64,000 nt of DNA, taken from assembly GCA_016292255.1 (NCBI GenBank), contig JAEEZZ010000025.1, positions 1 to 64,000 of the forward strand, written 5' to 3'. The notes beneath the pieces are model-generated. The model saw only the letters and a program-made list of their open reading frames with translations, did not search any database and was not told the origin of the DNA. A program made the position numbers and the translations under genes. Each line of letters opens with the position of its first letter. Position 1 is the first letter of the stretch. Source of the stretch: Oscillospiraceae bacterium. GTDB lineage: Bacteria; Bacillota; Clostridia; Oscillospirales; Oscillospiraceae. Positions 20,221-29,367 of this stretch are shown here, piece after piece.

Positions 20221-20732
20221 CAGCCCTTGGTGGCGACGAAGGCGTAGGTGGTGCCCTCGGTGATGGCAGTAGAATCCACGCCGGTCATGGCGTACTCGCC
20301 GTTCTCATAGAAGGCCCAGTACATACCGTTGGCGTCGTAGTCCAGGGTCTCCTCCCCGACGGTCTTGACGTAGAGGCCGTACTCGCTCTCGTCGCCGGCG
20401 ATCAGATCCAGGCCCACCAGCGCCTCGCCCACGGTGGCGGCGTCGGTGTGGATGGCGTAGGAGCTGGTCTCCCCGTTGGAGAAGGTCACGTCAAAGTAGA
20501 AGAGCTTGCTGCCCTCGCCCAGCTCCTGCTTCTCGCCCTCTGCGGGTTGGGCTGCAGCGGTGGTGTCGGGGGCCGGCGCCTCGGTCTTGGGGGCCTCGGT
20601 CTGGGCCTGGGTCTGGGCCGGGGTCTTGGGGGCCTCGGTGGTTTTCTCGTTTTGTGTGCATCCGGTCAGCGCTGCCGCCGCAAGCAGCAGAACCAGGAGC
20701 AGGCACAGAAGGGATCTGCGGGTGTGTTTCAT
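20220..20732 (-). CDS. DUF4430 domain lipoprotein
   Basis: Lipobox LTGC; FYFDVTFSNGETSSYAIHTDAATVGEALVGLDLIAGDESEYGLYVKTVGEETLDYDANGMYWAFYENGEYAMTGVDSTAITEGTTYAFVAT. Confidence 0.85.
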   Translation of the reverse strand: MKHTRRSLLCLLLVLLLAAAALTGCTQNEKTTEAPKTPAQTQAQTEAPKTEAPAPDTTAAAQPAEGEKQELGEGSKLFYFDVTFSNGETSSYAIHTDAATVGEALVGLDLIAGDESEYGLYVKTVGEETLDYDANGMYWAFYENGEYAMTGVDSTAITEGTTYAFVATKG

Positions 20733-20944
20733 GTGCGTTTTCTCCTTTTTTTGTTTTTTGACTGCAAAGGCTCTGCCGTCTTTGGGGAGACGCAAACGCC
20801 CTCCCTGCGGTCATCAACCGGTACCGATGCAGGCATCGGCCCCGGCGGACCGCCCCGGAGCTCGCGGCGGCGACATTGCGTTGGGTCAGTCTTCCGGCTC
20901 ATGGCGGAACGGACGGACCTTCTCGGGGTGAGACAGCTTTCCGT

Positions 20945-20994
20945 GGCGCACCGGTGTGCGCCGATTGCCGTGGCGCACCGGTGTGCGCCGCTAC
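20945..20994 (+). repeat. Two tandem copies of the GGCGCACCGGTGTGCGCC hairpin repeat
   Basis: CCGTGGCGCACCGGTGTGCGCCGATTG CCGTGGCGCACCGGTGTGCGCCGCTAC. Confidence 0.85.
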
Positions 20995-21237
20995 GAAAAA
21001 CTGTCTGTAATCCCAATGGTCTGTTCCCGCTTTGCGGCAAGCGGTCAGTCCGGTCAAAAATGCCATCTACGGCCACGGTCTGGCGCAGGTTTTCGACCTG
21101 CTTCCTGATTAAGTGCTGGGCACGCCCGACTTTGCAGAGGACATTATAACAAGTCCCCACATTTTTGTCAACAAAGCGCCGTGCATATTTCCGCGCCGGA
21201 CACGTATGCTGTACAAACAGATCCGGGAGGGACAAAT

Positions 21238-22440
21238 ATGCGAAAAATGCTTTGTATGATCCTGCTTGCGGGAATGCTGTTGGGCCTGCTCCCGCGGGCT
21301 GCAGCCGAGGCCCCGGCAGAAGCGGCAGCCGAGACCCCGGCGGAGGACGCGGTGGAGGCCGCAGCGGAGGCGCCGGTGGAGGTCCATGCGCCCTCGGCCA
21401 TTCTGATGGATGCGGCCACAGGGACGGTATTGTTTGAGAAAAACGCCGACGATCGGCGGGAGCCCGCCAGCGTCACCAAGGTGATGACCCTGCTGCTGGT
21501 GATGGAGGCCCTGGACGCGGGGCAGATCGGCTGGAACGACCGGGTGACTGCCTCCGCGGCCGCTGCGGGCAAGGGCGGCAGCCAGATCTATCTGGAGGAG
21601 GGGGAGCAGCTCTCTATGGACGAGATGCTGAAATCCGTGGTGGTCAGCTCCGCCAACGACTGCGCCACTGCCCTGGCGGAGCACGTGGCCGGCAGCGAGG
21701 CGGCCTTCACGGCAAAGATGAACCTCCGGGCGGCAGAGCTGGGGATGAACAACACCCATTTCGTCAACTGCACGGGGCTGGACGACGAGCCCGAGGCCAA
21801 GGAGCACCTGACCACTGCCCGGGACATTGCGATCATGTCCCGGGAGCTGCTGCGGCACGACGCCATCCGCCGCTACACCACGATCTGGATGGACACGGTG
21901 CGGGACGGAGCCTTCGGCCTGTCCAACACCAACAAGCTGGTGCGCTTCTACGAGGGCACCACCGGTCTCAAGACCGGCTACACCTCCCGGGCCGGGCACT
22001 GTCTCTCCGCCTCCGCCAAGCGGAACGGGATCGAGCTGATCGCGGTGATCCTGGGGGCTGATTCCTCCTCCCACCGCTTTGAGGACGCAAAGGCCCTGCT
22101 GAATTGGGGCTTTGCCAACTACGCCCTGGTGGATCCCACGGAGGGCTTCACGCCCACGGCTGTGCCGGTGATCCTGGGCACCCGGGACACGGTCACGCCC
22201 CTCCCGGCAGACTGCGGCCCGATCCTGTTGGAGAAGGCAAAGGCCGCGGCCGTGACCCGGGAGGTGGAGCTGGCGGAGAACTGCGAGGCCCCGGTGGAAC
22301 AGGGGCAGGTGCTGGGGACCCTTCGGCTTCTGGCCGGGAAGGAGGTGCTGGCCGAGCTTCCCCTCACCGTCCCGGAGGCCGTCCCCCGGCTCAGTTTCGG
22401 ACAGATCTGGCTGCGGGTGCTGGCGGCGATCGTGGAGTAG
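21238..22440 (+). CDS. D-alanyl-D-alanine carboxypeptidase (DacF-like, peptidase S11)
   Basis: PASVTKVMTLLLVMEAL (SxxK), SSANDCATALAEHVAGS (SxN), KTGYTSRAGHC (KTG); signal peptide. Confidence 0.95.
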   Translation: MRKMLCMILLAGMLLGLLPRAAAEAPAEAAAETPAEDAVEAAAEAPVEVHAPSAILMDAATGTVLFEKNADDRREPASVTKVMTLLLVMEALDAGQIGWNDRVTASAAAAGKGGSQIYLEEGEQLSMDEMLKSVVVSSANDCATALAEHVAGSEAAFTAKMNLRAAELGMNNTHFVNCTGLDDEPEAKEHLTTARDIAIMSRELLRHDAIRRYTTIWMDTVRDGAFGLSNTNKLVRFYEGTTGLKTGYTSRAGHCLSASAKRNGIELIAVILGADSSSHRFEDAKALLNWGFANYALVDPTEGFTPTAVPVILGTRDTVTPLPADCGPILLEKAKAAAVTREVELAENCEAPVEQGQVLGTLRLLAGKEVLAELPLTVPEAVPRLSFGQIWLRVLAAIVE

Positions 22441-22445
22441 TGCGC

Positions 22446-22482
22446 AAAAAAGGGGCCTCTGTCGGTTGACAGAGGCCCCTTG
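22446..22482. terminator. Bidirectional terminator
   Basis: GGGGCCTCTGTC-GGTT-GACAGAGGCCCC with A-tract on left. Confidence 0.8.
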
Positions 22483-22495
22483 GTTATGCGTTGGC

Positions 22496-25400
22496 TCAGC
22501 CCGCGACATACTTGTAGATCTGCGGAAGAACCATAGATGCGGTGGCGGCGGAGGTGTAGTTCATGAATCTCGGGCTGTTCACGTTATACAGGATCCGGCC
22601 ATACTCTCCGACGGTCGCCGTTGCGTTGCCGTCGGCGTCGATCACGATCGTCCAGGTAGTCGTGCCGCTGCCGGTGTGATTCAGGCTCTTGGCCGCAGTC
22701 GCGCCGATCACGCCCTCAGAGGTGGTCATCGTCCACGCACCGGCCTCTCCGCCGAGGGTGATCTGGATCGCGTCATCTGCAAAGAGCTTTCCGTCCTCAA
22801 CGACGGTCGCCGCAGTGGTAAAATACTTCTGGACTCCCATCGCCGCGCAGGCAACATTGTTCGTCTCGCTGACGAAAATGATCGTGTCGCCTGCCTTCAG
22901 CGTGGAGGCATCCGTTACCTTGACGTAATGAGGCGTCGAGGGCTCAATGCCATTCTGCACAGTCCAGTCAGAGTTGATGAAGGGCGTAATGCCGCCGTTT
23001 TTGGCGGTCTGATCCTTGATGTAGCTGACCAGCAGTGCGCGGGCCTGGCCCTCATCCTCGCCCTGGATCATGTCGAACTGGGTGGAGTAGATGATACGGT
23101 CGGGATCGTTGGCTACAAAGTCGCAGTTGTGATTGTTGAGCCACTTCACATAGTTGCCGCCGCCGTTGAAGCGGTAGTTGTTGATGACCACGGTGAACAC
23201 CTGATCGGATTTGACCGGCTGACCGTTGTAGGTCATGTTCACCACGCGGTCGTCCTCTTCTCTGGACACGTCGATGTCATAGTGGAAGCCTTCGCCCATG
23301 ATGATATCATAGTAGGTCAGGTCGCCGCTGGTGACGTAGGGCTTGCCATCGCCGTCCAGCTTGATCTTGGTGGCGGCGAACTCGAGCCACTCCTTGACCT
23401 CTTCGCCGCTCATGGTGATCTGGTAGAACCAGTTCTCGAAGCGGTAGAGGCCGAACATATCGCCCAGGTAGATATCGCCCGCGGGGATCAGGTTGGCCTT
23501 GTCGCCGGCGGTCAGAGGTGCGGAGATGGACAGCATAGCGGGAATGTCGTCCTCGGTCTTATCGGGGGTGTTCTCGCCGGTGCGGTCATAGGCACCCCAG
23601 ATCTGCACCGTGTTGATCAGATCCATAAAGGCGGAGGGGGCGGTGCCCAGGTTGGCGGCGGGGTAGTCGCCCAGGGCCTTGCCGATGGGCTGGAGCATAT
23701 AATTCTCCCAGGTATCGGTCTCGTAGGGCTGGAGCAGGGTGGCCAAACTTTCGTCCAGCGTATAGCCCTCCATGTTCTCGATGGACGGAGTCACGGTAAC
23801 ATTCTCGCCGTCCACGACCACCTTGACCTGGGCAATGGCCCGGGCCTTGGTGTAGGGCTGCAGAACGGGGATATCCTTGCCGTCGGAGTTCTGGATCATG
23901 GTGACCTTATTGCCGTGCTCATGGCCGGAGAACGCGAAGGCGATGGTGTTGGTCTGGTTGATCAGGCGGGCCATGAAGTCGGAGCCCTCGTCAGAGCCGA
24001 TGCCGCTGTGGGCCACGACGACGATCATGTCAGCCTTTTCGAGCATCTCAGCCTCATAGTGCTGATAGGTCTCGATGATGTCGGCAAAGTAGATTCCCTC
24101 CCAGTTGGCGGGGACATCCCACTTGGGGATATTGGGGTTGCCGAAGCCGATAATGGCGACCTTGTAGCCGCCGAAGTCCTTGATGACGTAGGGCTCGTTG
24201 TCTCTCCAGCAGGCCCAGTCCTTGGTCTCGTCGTTGTTGGTCTCGGCCTTGAGGTAGTTGGCCATGCACATGGTCAGCTGCTTTTCGGTGGAGGTGCTGG
24301 GGGAAACGGCATAGTCCATCTGACGGTTCAGGATCTCCAGACCGTAGTTGAACTCATGGTTGCCCACCAGCCACATATCGTAGCCAATGGTACGGAAGGC
24401 CAGGATCGCGGGATCCTTTGCCTCGGGCCTGTTGAAGGCGTAGTAGTAGGTCAGAGGCGCGCCCTGGAAGGTGTCGCCCATATCCACGGTGTAGAGATTA
24501 TCGCCGTAGATGGCTCTCTGCTCCTTGATGTAGGAGGAAACGCGGGTCAGGCCGCGCTTGTAGGTGCCGGACTTGTCATAGGGCAGGGTGTAGTCGGTGG
24601 CGTAGATCTGGCCGTGGAGGTCAGAGGTGACCAGGAACTCGAAGGAGGTGGGGCCGGTGACAGGCTCTTCGTCCATCAGATCCACATACGCATGGAGGAA
24701 GGTCACGATCTGGGCGCGGGTGCAGGTCGAGTTGGCGCCGAAGGTGCCGTCGCCCATGCCGGCGGTGATCTCGTTGGCGCGGGCCCACATGACGGCCTTG
24801 TAGTACCAATCGCCCTCGTTGACGTCGGTAAAGGTTTCAGTGGGCATCTCAAACGCGGGCTTGCCGGCCGCGGCGTAGAGGAAGGTCGCGATCTGGGCGC
24901 GGGTGCAGGTCGAGTTGGCGCCGAAGGTGCCGTCGCCCATGCCGGAGGTGATGCCCTGGGAGAGGGCCCACATCACGGGCTTGTAGTACCAGTCGCCCTC
25001 GTTGACGTCGGTAAACGTCTCGGTGGGCATCTGGAACTCGGGCTTGCCTGCCGCGGCGTAGAGGAAGGTGGCAACCTGGGCACGGGTGCAGCCCGCGTCG
25101 GGAGAGAAGGTGGTGGCAGTGGTGCCGGAGGTGATGCCGTTCTCAAGGGCCCAGTAGACGTGCTTGAAATACCACACGGTGGGATCCTTCACGTCGTCGA
25201 AGAGGAAGGGCTGGGTGATCCGGCCCTGGGGCTCGGCGTAGGTCTCGCCGATGACGCCGCCCAGCTCGGTGCCGATGTAGTCCATCAGCATCTCGTCCAT
25301 GGGGATGCCGGTGTCGAACTGGCTGGAAGCGGCCTTGAAGGCATAGTAGGTGTCGCCGCCGGCGGAGCAGAAGTTATTGGTGACAACGGCGTAGGTGGCG

Positions 25401-26878
25401 TTCTCATCGAAGGCCTTGCCGTTGATCTCCTGGATGGTGACACGCTGGATGGAAGCGGGCTTGTAGTAGGTGGAATCGGGATACTGCTCGCCCTTGTCGA
25501 AGGGAACGCGGGTATTGATCTCGTACTTCATGCCGCTGACCTGGGGGAAGCCGCCCACAGCACCGGGGGTGGAGTAGGTAGAAGCCTCCAGGGCCTCCAG
25601 CAGCTCGCTGCCCTTGACGTAGACGACCGCCACAGTGTTGCCGAAGGGCAGGACGGTGTTCACGTCGTTCATGGTGACGTTGCCGGCGTGGATCCAGGCG
25701 CGGATGCCGCCGCCGTTGGTGATGGCCACCACGTTCTCCTCGGGCACGCCGAGGGTCTCGGCGTCCATATCCTTGAGCACTCCCCAGCGCATGGAGTCGG
25801 TGATCAGGTCGCCGAGATTGGTTTCCATGTTGCGGTTGCCGGGCGCCTTGTCGCCGTTGAGCTCCACCTCGGATTTGGCGAAGACGGCGCCGTACTCGGC
25901 GTCCACCGCGTCCATGATCTCCTGTGCCGCGGCGGCAACGGTCTCGTCAACCGGTGCGTCCTCGCCCAGGGGGATCAGATAGTTGTCCTCGATGGTCTTG
26001 GTGGCATTGTCGATGATGATGCAGCCCACGTTCATGAAGGCCGTCTTGCTGGCCTTGGTGCCGGTGGACTGGATAGGCTCCCCATTGGGGCCCTCCGTCA
26101 TGACGGTGTGGGAGTGGCCGTCGATGAGGAAGTCCACATCGTCCTTGACCTCGTTGTACAGGTCCACGGAGCGGTAGGGCTCTGACTCGTCGTCCACGCC
26201 CAGGTGGACCAGGCCGATGATAATGTCAGCACCGGCATTCTTCAGCCCGGCAATGGCATCCTGTGCGCCGGAGAGGAATTTGCCGTTCTCGTTGGTGCCG
26301 AATTCGAGCTCCGTAATCAGACCGGGGTTGACCTTGGTCTGTGTCTCGGGGGTCTCCATGCCAAAGAAACCGATCCTGAGCCAACTGCCCGACGGGACAT
26401 CGGACAGGCACAGATTAATCATCGTATACGGGGCAAACGCAAGTTCGTCTGTCCCCTTTTTGTATACGTTTGCGCAGACAGTACAGAAATACTCCCCGAG
26501 GTTCTGCCTGAGCTGTTCATAGCCAAAGTCAAACTCGTGGTTGCCAAGGGTGACGACGTCGTAGCCCGCCTTCATCATAATCTGAGCGGCGGCGGCGCCC
26601 TTGTTGGTGGAAACGTAGGTGGTGCCCTGGCTGAAGTCGCCGGCGTCCACCAGGATCACGTTTGCGCCCCTGGCTTCGTAGTCGGCCCTGACCTTGGCCA
26701 CCTGCGCGAAGCCCATGAGCGCGCCATGGGTGTCGTTGGTGTGCAGAATCACGGTCTTACCGACAAGATCCTGCTCAACGTCCCGCACTTCCCCGGCGAA
26801 GACCACGGGCACCAGAGACAGCACCATGGCCAGCGTCAGCAGAAGCGCAACGATTCGCTTGGAAACGTTTGTCTTCAT
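22496..26878 (-). CDS. Surface bifunctional 5'-nucleotidase / metallophosphatase with two nucleotidase modules and internal SLH repeats
   Basis: Module 1: VILHTNDTHGAL, VDAGDFSQGT, TLGNHEFDFGY, ITNGGGIR. SLH x3 (WALENGITSG..., WALSQGITSG..., WARANEITAG...). Module 2: FLVTSDLHGQI, VDMGDTFQGAP, WLVGNHEFNYGL, VVAHSGIG, FSGHEH. Signal peptide. Confidence 0.93.
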   Translation of the reverse strand: MKTNVSKRIVALLLTLAMVLSLVPVVFAGEVRDVEQDLVGKTVILHTNDTHGALMGFAQVAKVRADYEARGANVILVDAGDFSQGTTYVSTNKGAAAAQIMMKAGYDVVTLGNHEFDFGYEQLRQNLGEYFCTVCANVYKKGTDELAFAPYTMINLCLSDVPSGSWLRIGFFGMETPETQTKVNPGLITELEFGTNENGKFLSGAQDAIAGLKNAGADIIIGLVHLGVDDESEPYRSVDLYNEVKDDVDFLIDGHSHTVMTEGPNGEPIQSTGTKASKTAFMNVGCIIIDNATKTIEDNYLIPLGEDAPVDETVAAAAQEIMDAVDAEYGAVFAKSEVELNGDKAPGNRNMETNLGDLITDSMRWGVLKDMDAETLGVPEENVVAITNGGGIRAWIHAGNVTMNDVNTVLPFGNTVAVVYVKGSELLEALEASTYSTPGAVGGFPQVSGMKYEINTRVPFDKGEQYPDSTYYKPASIQRVTIQEINGKAFDENATYAVVTNNFCSAGGDTYYAFKAASSQFDTGIPMDEMLMDYIGTELGGVIGETYAEPQGRITQPFLFDDVKDPTVWYFKHVYWALENGITSGTTATTFSPDAGCTRAQVATFLYAAAGKPEFQMPTETFTDVNEGDWYYKPVMWALSQGITSGMGDGTFGANSTCTRAQIATFLYAAAGKPAFEMPTETFTDVNEGDWYYKAVMWARANEITAGMGDGTFGANSTCTRAQIVTFLHAYVDLMDEEPVTGPTSFEFLVTSDLHGQIYATDYTLPYDKSGTYKRGLTRVSSYIKEQRAIYGDNLYTVDMGDTFQGAPLTYYYAFNRPEAKDPAILAFRTIGYDMWLVGNHEFNYGLEILNRQMDYAVSPSTSTEKQLTMCMANYLKAETNNDETKDWACWRDNEPYVIKDFGGYKVAIIGFGNPNIPKWDVPANWEGIYFADIIETYQHYEAEMLEKADMIVVVAHSGIGSDEGSDFMARLINQTNTIAFAFSGHEHGNKVTMIQNSDGKDIPVLQPYTKARAIAQVKVVVDGENVTVTPSIENMEGYTLDESLATLLQPYETDTWENYMLQPIGKALGDYPAANLGTAPSAFMDLINTVQIWGAYDRTGENTPDKTEDDIPAMLSISAPLTAGDKANLIPAGDIYLGDMFGLYRFENWFYQITMSGEEVKEWLEFAATKIKLDGDGKPYVTSGDLTYYDIIMGEGFHYDIDVSREEDDRVVNMTYNGQPVKSDQVFTVVINNYRFNGGGNYVKWLNNHNCDFVANDPDRIIYSTQFDMIQGEDEGQARALLVSYIKDQTAKNGGITPFINSDWTVQNGIEPSTPHYVKVTDASTLKAGDTIIFVSETNNVACAAMGVQKYFTTAATVVEDGKLFADDAIQITLGGEAGAWTMTTSEGVIGATAAKSLNHTGSGTTTWTIVIDADGNATATVGEYGRILYNVNSPRFMNYTSAATASMVLPQIYKYVAG

Positions 26879-26935
26879 AAAACGATCTCCTTTTTTGTTT
26901 TTTCTGAAAGTCCGAAGCGGACATTTTCAGTCGTA

Positions 26936-26964
26936 TCATTATAGCACATTTTTCCGACGCGGAC
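26936..26964 (-). promoter_or_regulatory. Promoter for the 5'-nucleotidase gene
   Basis: Minus strand TTGTCC-17 nt-TATAAT (TGTGCTATAAT). Confidence 0.6.
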
Positions 26965-27078
26965 AAGCGTTTTGCGCTCGGTTCGCGGCGGGGGAGCAGA
27001 GAATTTCCCCATGAAAACTTGTGCGTTTTGCACATGGGAGCTGCAGCGAAAAACCCGCAGTCCCTTCGGGAAGCATAG

Positions 27079-27106
27079 AAAAGCCGCAGCCCCTTCGGGC
27101 TGCGGC
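27079..27106 (-). terminator. Terminator after HU gene
   Basis: GCCGCAGCCC-CTTC-GGGCTGCGGC followed by T-tract on the minus strand. Confidence 0.8.
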
Positions 27107-27121
27107 CGAGATGCAATGCGA

Positions 27122-27397
27122 TTACTTGGCGACCTTGTTCTTCAGCGCCTGGCCGGCCTTGAACGCCGGGGTGCGGGAGGCGGGAACGGTCACGGTCTCA
27201 CCGGTGCGGGGGTTCTTGGCGGTGCGGGCTTCGCGGTCTCTGGTCTCAAAGGTGCCAAAGCCCACCAGCTGAACCTTCTCGCCGGCGGCGAGGGTCTCGG
27301 CCACGGTATCGAGCACGGCGGCAAGCGCCTTCTCAGCGTTCTTCTTGGACAGTTCGGTCTTTGCAGCAATGGCTGCCACGAGTTCGGTCTTGTTCAT
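27122..27397 (-). CDS. HU family DNA-binding protein
   Basis: MNKTELVAAIAAKTELSKKNAEKAL...VQLVGFGTFETRDREARTAKNPRTGETVTVPASRTPAFKAGQALK. Confidence 0.97.
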   Translation of the reverse strand: MNKTELVAAIAAKTELSKKNAEKALAAVLDTVAETLAAGEKVQLVGFGTFETRDREARTAKNPRTGETVTVPASRTPAFKAGQALKNKVAK

Positions 27398-27675
27398 GGA
27401 TAAATCCTCTTTCTTCAATAGAATAGTTTTCTGCTCCCGCTCCGCCGCGGCCTTCTGAGGAAGGGCTGCGCGGGGCAGGCGGACGGGGCTCCGTCGGCGT
27501 GGTCGAACGCCGGGCTGCGCGTTGCAGGGCAGCCGAGCCGCCCGGTTCCCCTTGTTTGGCTCACTTGGTAAAATCTATCATATTTTGTGAGATTTCGCAA
27601 GTATAAATTCAAAAAAAACTATGTTTTTTCTAAGAATTTTCAAGTTTTTTCTGTTTCCTGCCCCGGATCTCCGCC

Positions 27676-29310
27676 TTAGCGGATCCGCAGCAGCTTTGCG
27701 ATCTTCTCTCCCTTGGGGATCAGGCTGCAATCATCCGGGGTGATGATCTTCATCAGCACCACCAGGACGACGTAGATCACGCCCGCGCCGAGGATGGAGA
27801 AACCGGTCCGCAGCACCAGCGGCAGCCCCAGCCGCAGGGACAGACTGTTGAGCAGGAAGGCCACGCCGCCCATGGCCACCGCAGCCAGAGCAGGCTTGCC
27901 CACGATCCGCAGCAGCTTCGGCGGATCCTTCAGCTCCCGCCGGATGACGATCAGATCCAGCAGGGCGATCAGGGCATAGCAGGCAACGGTGCTGATGGGC
28001 ACGCCGATGATGTTGATCTCCGGGTTGCGAACCAGAACGTAGGTGATGATCACCTTGGCCACGCCGCCCACAAGCATATTGATCACCGGCAGGACGACGA
28101 AGCCGTGGGCCTGCAGGATGGCGTTCATCAGCAAAACGAAGGAGTTGAAGAACACGCAGGCGGCCAGGATCCGCATGAGGGTGGAGGCGATCGCCACGTC
28201 GGCAGGATCGGGGTAGCGGCCCAGCAGCTGCATGATGGGCTCCGAAAGCACCGCAAGCCCCACAGAGCAGGGCATGGCGATCAGCGCCATGACCCGGGTC
28301 CCGGATTCGGCGATGGTGTTCGCCCGGCGGCGCTGGTTCAGCGTGAGCTGTTCGGTCAGCGCGGGGATGGTGGAGATGGCAAGCGGCGTGATAAAGGCGC
28401 AGGGCATATTATAGACCGTCTGGGCGAAGTTGTAGATGCCCTTGAGTCCGTCCGCCTGGTCGGCAAGACCGGCGGGGCCCTTCAGCTGGGCCATAAAGAC
28501 CGCCGCGTCCACGGTCGTGATGATCTGCAGGCCAACGGAGCCCAGCGTAATGGGGATCGAGATCGCCAGCAGCTTTTTCATGGTAGCCCGCGTGGAGCTG
28601 ACGGTGGGATCGGTGCACTCCTCCAGCTCCGCGTCCGCCTTGCGCCGCCGCAGCACCATATAGACGGCGGCGACCACGGTGCCCAGGGTCACGCCCAGGA
28701 TGGCAAGGCCGGCGGCCTTGGCGTGGGCGTTGGAGAGGGCAGCCGCCTCCGGGCTGCCCGCAGGCAGGGCGCTGCCATCCGGCTGGGCCGTCAGCAGGCC
28801 GGCGTTCTTCTGCAGCATCATAAAGACGCCCGCCAGGGTAAGGCCGATCACCAGCTTGCCGGCCGCCTCGATGATCTGGGAAACGGAGGTGGGGATCATG
28901 TTGGACTGGCCCTGGAAGAAGCCCCGCTCCACAGACAGCACGCCCACGAACAGCACGGCGGGAGCCAGGCACAGAATGGCAAACCAGCTTTGCTCCGAGC
29001 TCATGACGCCGGCCAGCCAGCGGCAGAGCAGAGCCATGCCCAGGGTGCCCACGGTGCCGATGGTCAGAAAGAGGATCCGCGCCGCCCGGTAGGTCTGCCG
29101 GATCTGCTTCGTCTGGCCCAGGGTCTTGGCCTCGGAGATCATCCGGGACATGGCCACGGGCAGGCCGGTGGTGGACACCATCAGCAGAATATAGTAGATG
29201 TCATAGGCCGTGTAGAAATAGCCGAAGCCATCCTTGCCGAGGATCTGATTCAGCGGGAGCTTGTAGACCGCGCCGATGATCTTGACCACAACGGTGGCCA
29301 GCGCCAGCAC
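27676..29310 (-). CDS. Oligosaccharide flippase / SpoVB-like MATE-fold protein
   Basis: VVVKIIGAVYKLPLNQILGKDGFGYFYTAYDIYYILLMVSTTGLPVAMSRMISEA; true start probably upstream (see findings). Confidence 0.9.
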   Translation of the reverse strand: MLALATVVVKIIGAVYKLPLNQILGKDGFGYFYTAYDIYYILLMVSTTGLPVAMSRMISEAKTLGQTKQIRQTYRAARILFLTIGTVGTLGMALLCRWLAGVMSSEQSWFAILCLAPAVLFVGVLSVERGFFQGQSNMIPTSVSQIIEAAGKLVIGLTLAGVFMMLQKNAGLLTAQPDGSALPAGSPEAAALSNAHAKAAGLAILGVTLGTVVAAVYMVLRRRKADAELEECTDPTVSSTRATMKKLLAISIPITLGSVGLQIITTVDAAVFMAQLKGPAGLADQADGLKGIYNFAQTVYNMPCAFITPLAISTIPALTEQLTLNQRRRANTIAESGTRVMALIAMPCSVGLAVLSEPIMQLLGRYPDPADVAIASTLMRILAACVFFNSFVLLMNAILQAHGFVVLPVINMLVGGVAKVIITYVLVRNPEINIIGVPISTVACYALIALLDLIVIRRELKDPPKLLRIVGKPALAAVAMGGVAFLLNSLSLRLGLPLVLRTGFSILGAGVIYVVLVVLMKIITPDDCSLIPKGEKIAKLLRIR

Positions 29311-29367
29311 CGCCGCGCCGCCTAAAAAGGTCTGTTTTTTGTTGGTATTACCGCGTTCCAGCTTCGT

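Noticed and set aside
20733-21120. Cobalamin riboswitch upstream of the DUF4430/ECF pair
   Set aside because: Looked for the conserved cobalamin-riboswitch box on the minus strand; only weak partial matches, and the region is filled by dispersed hairpin repeats.
22466-26185. 1239-aa plus-strand ORF over the 5'-nucleotidase gene
   Set aside because: Same in-register antisense artefact; the sense protein has clear catalytic motifs and a signal peptide.
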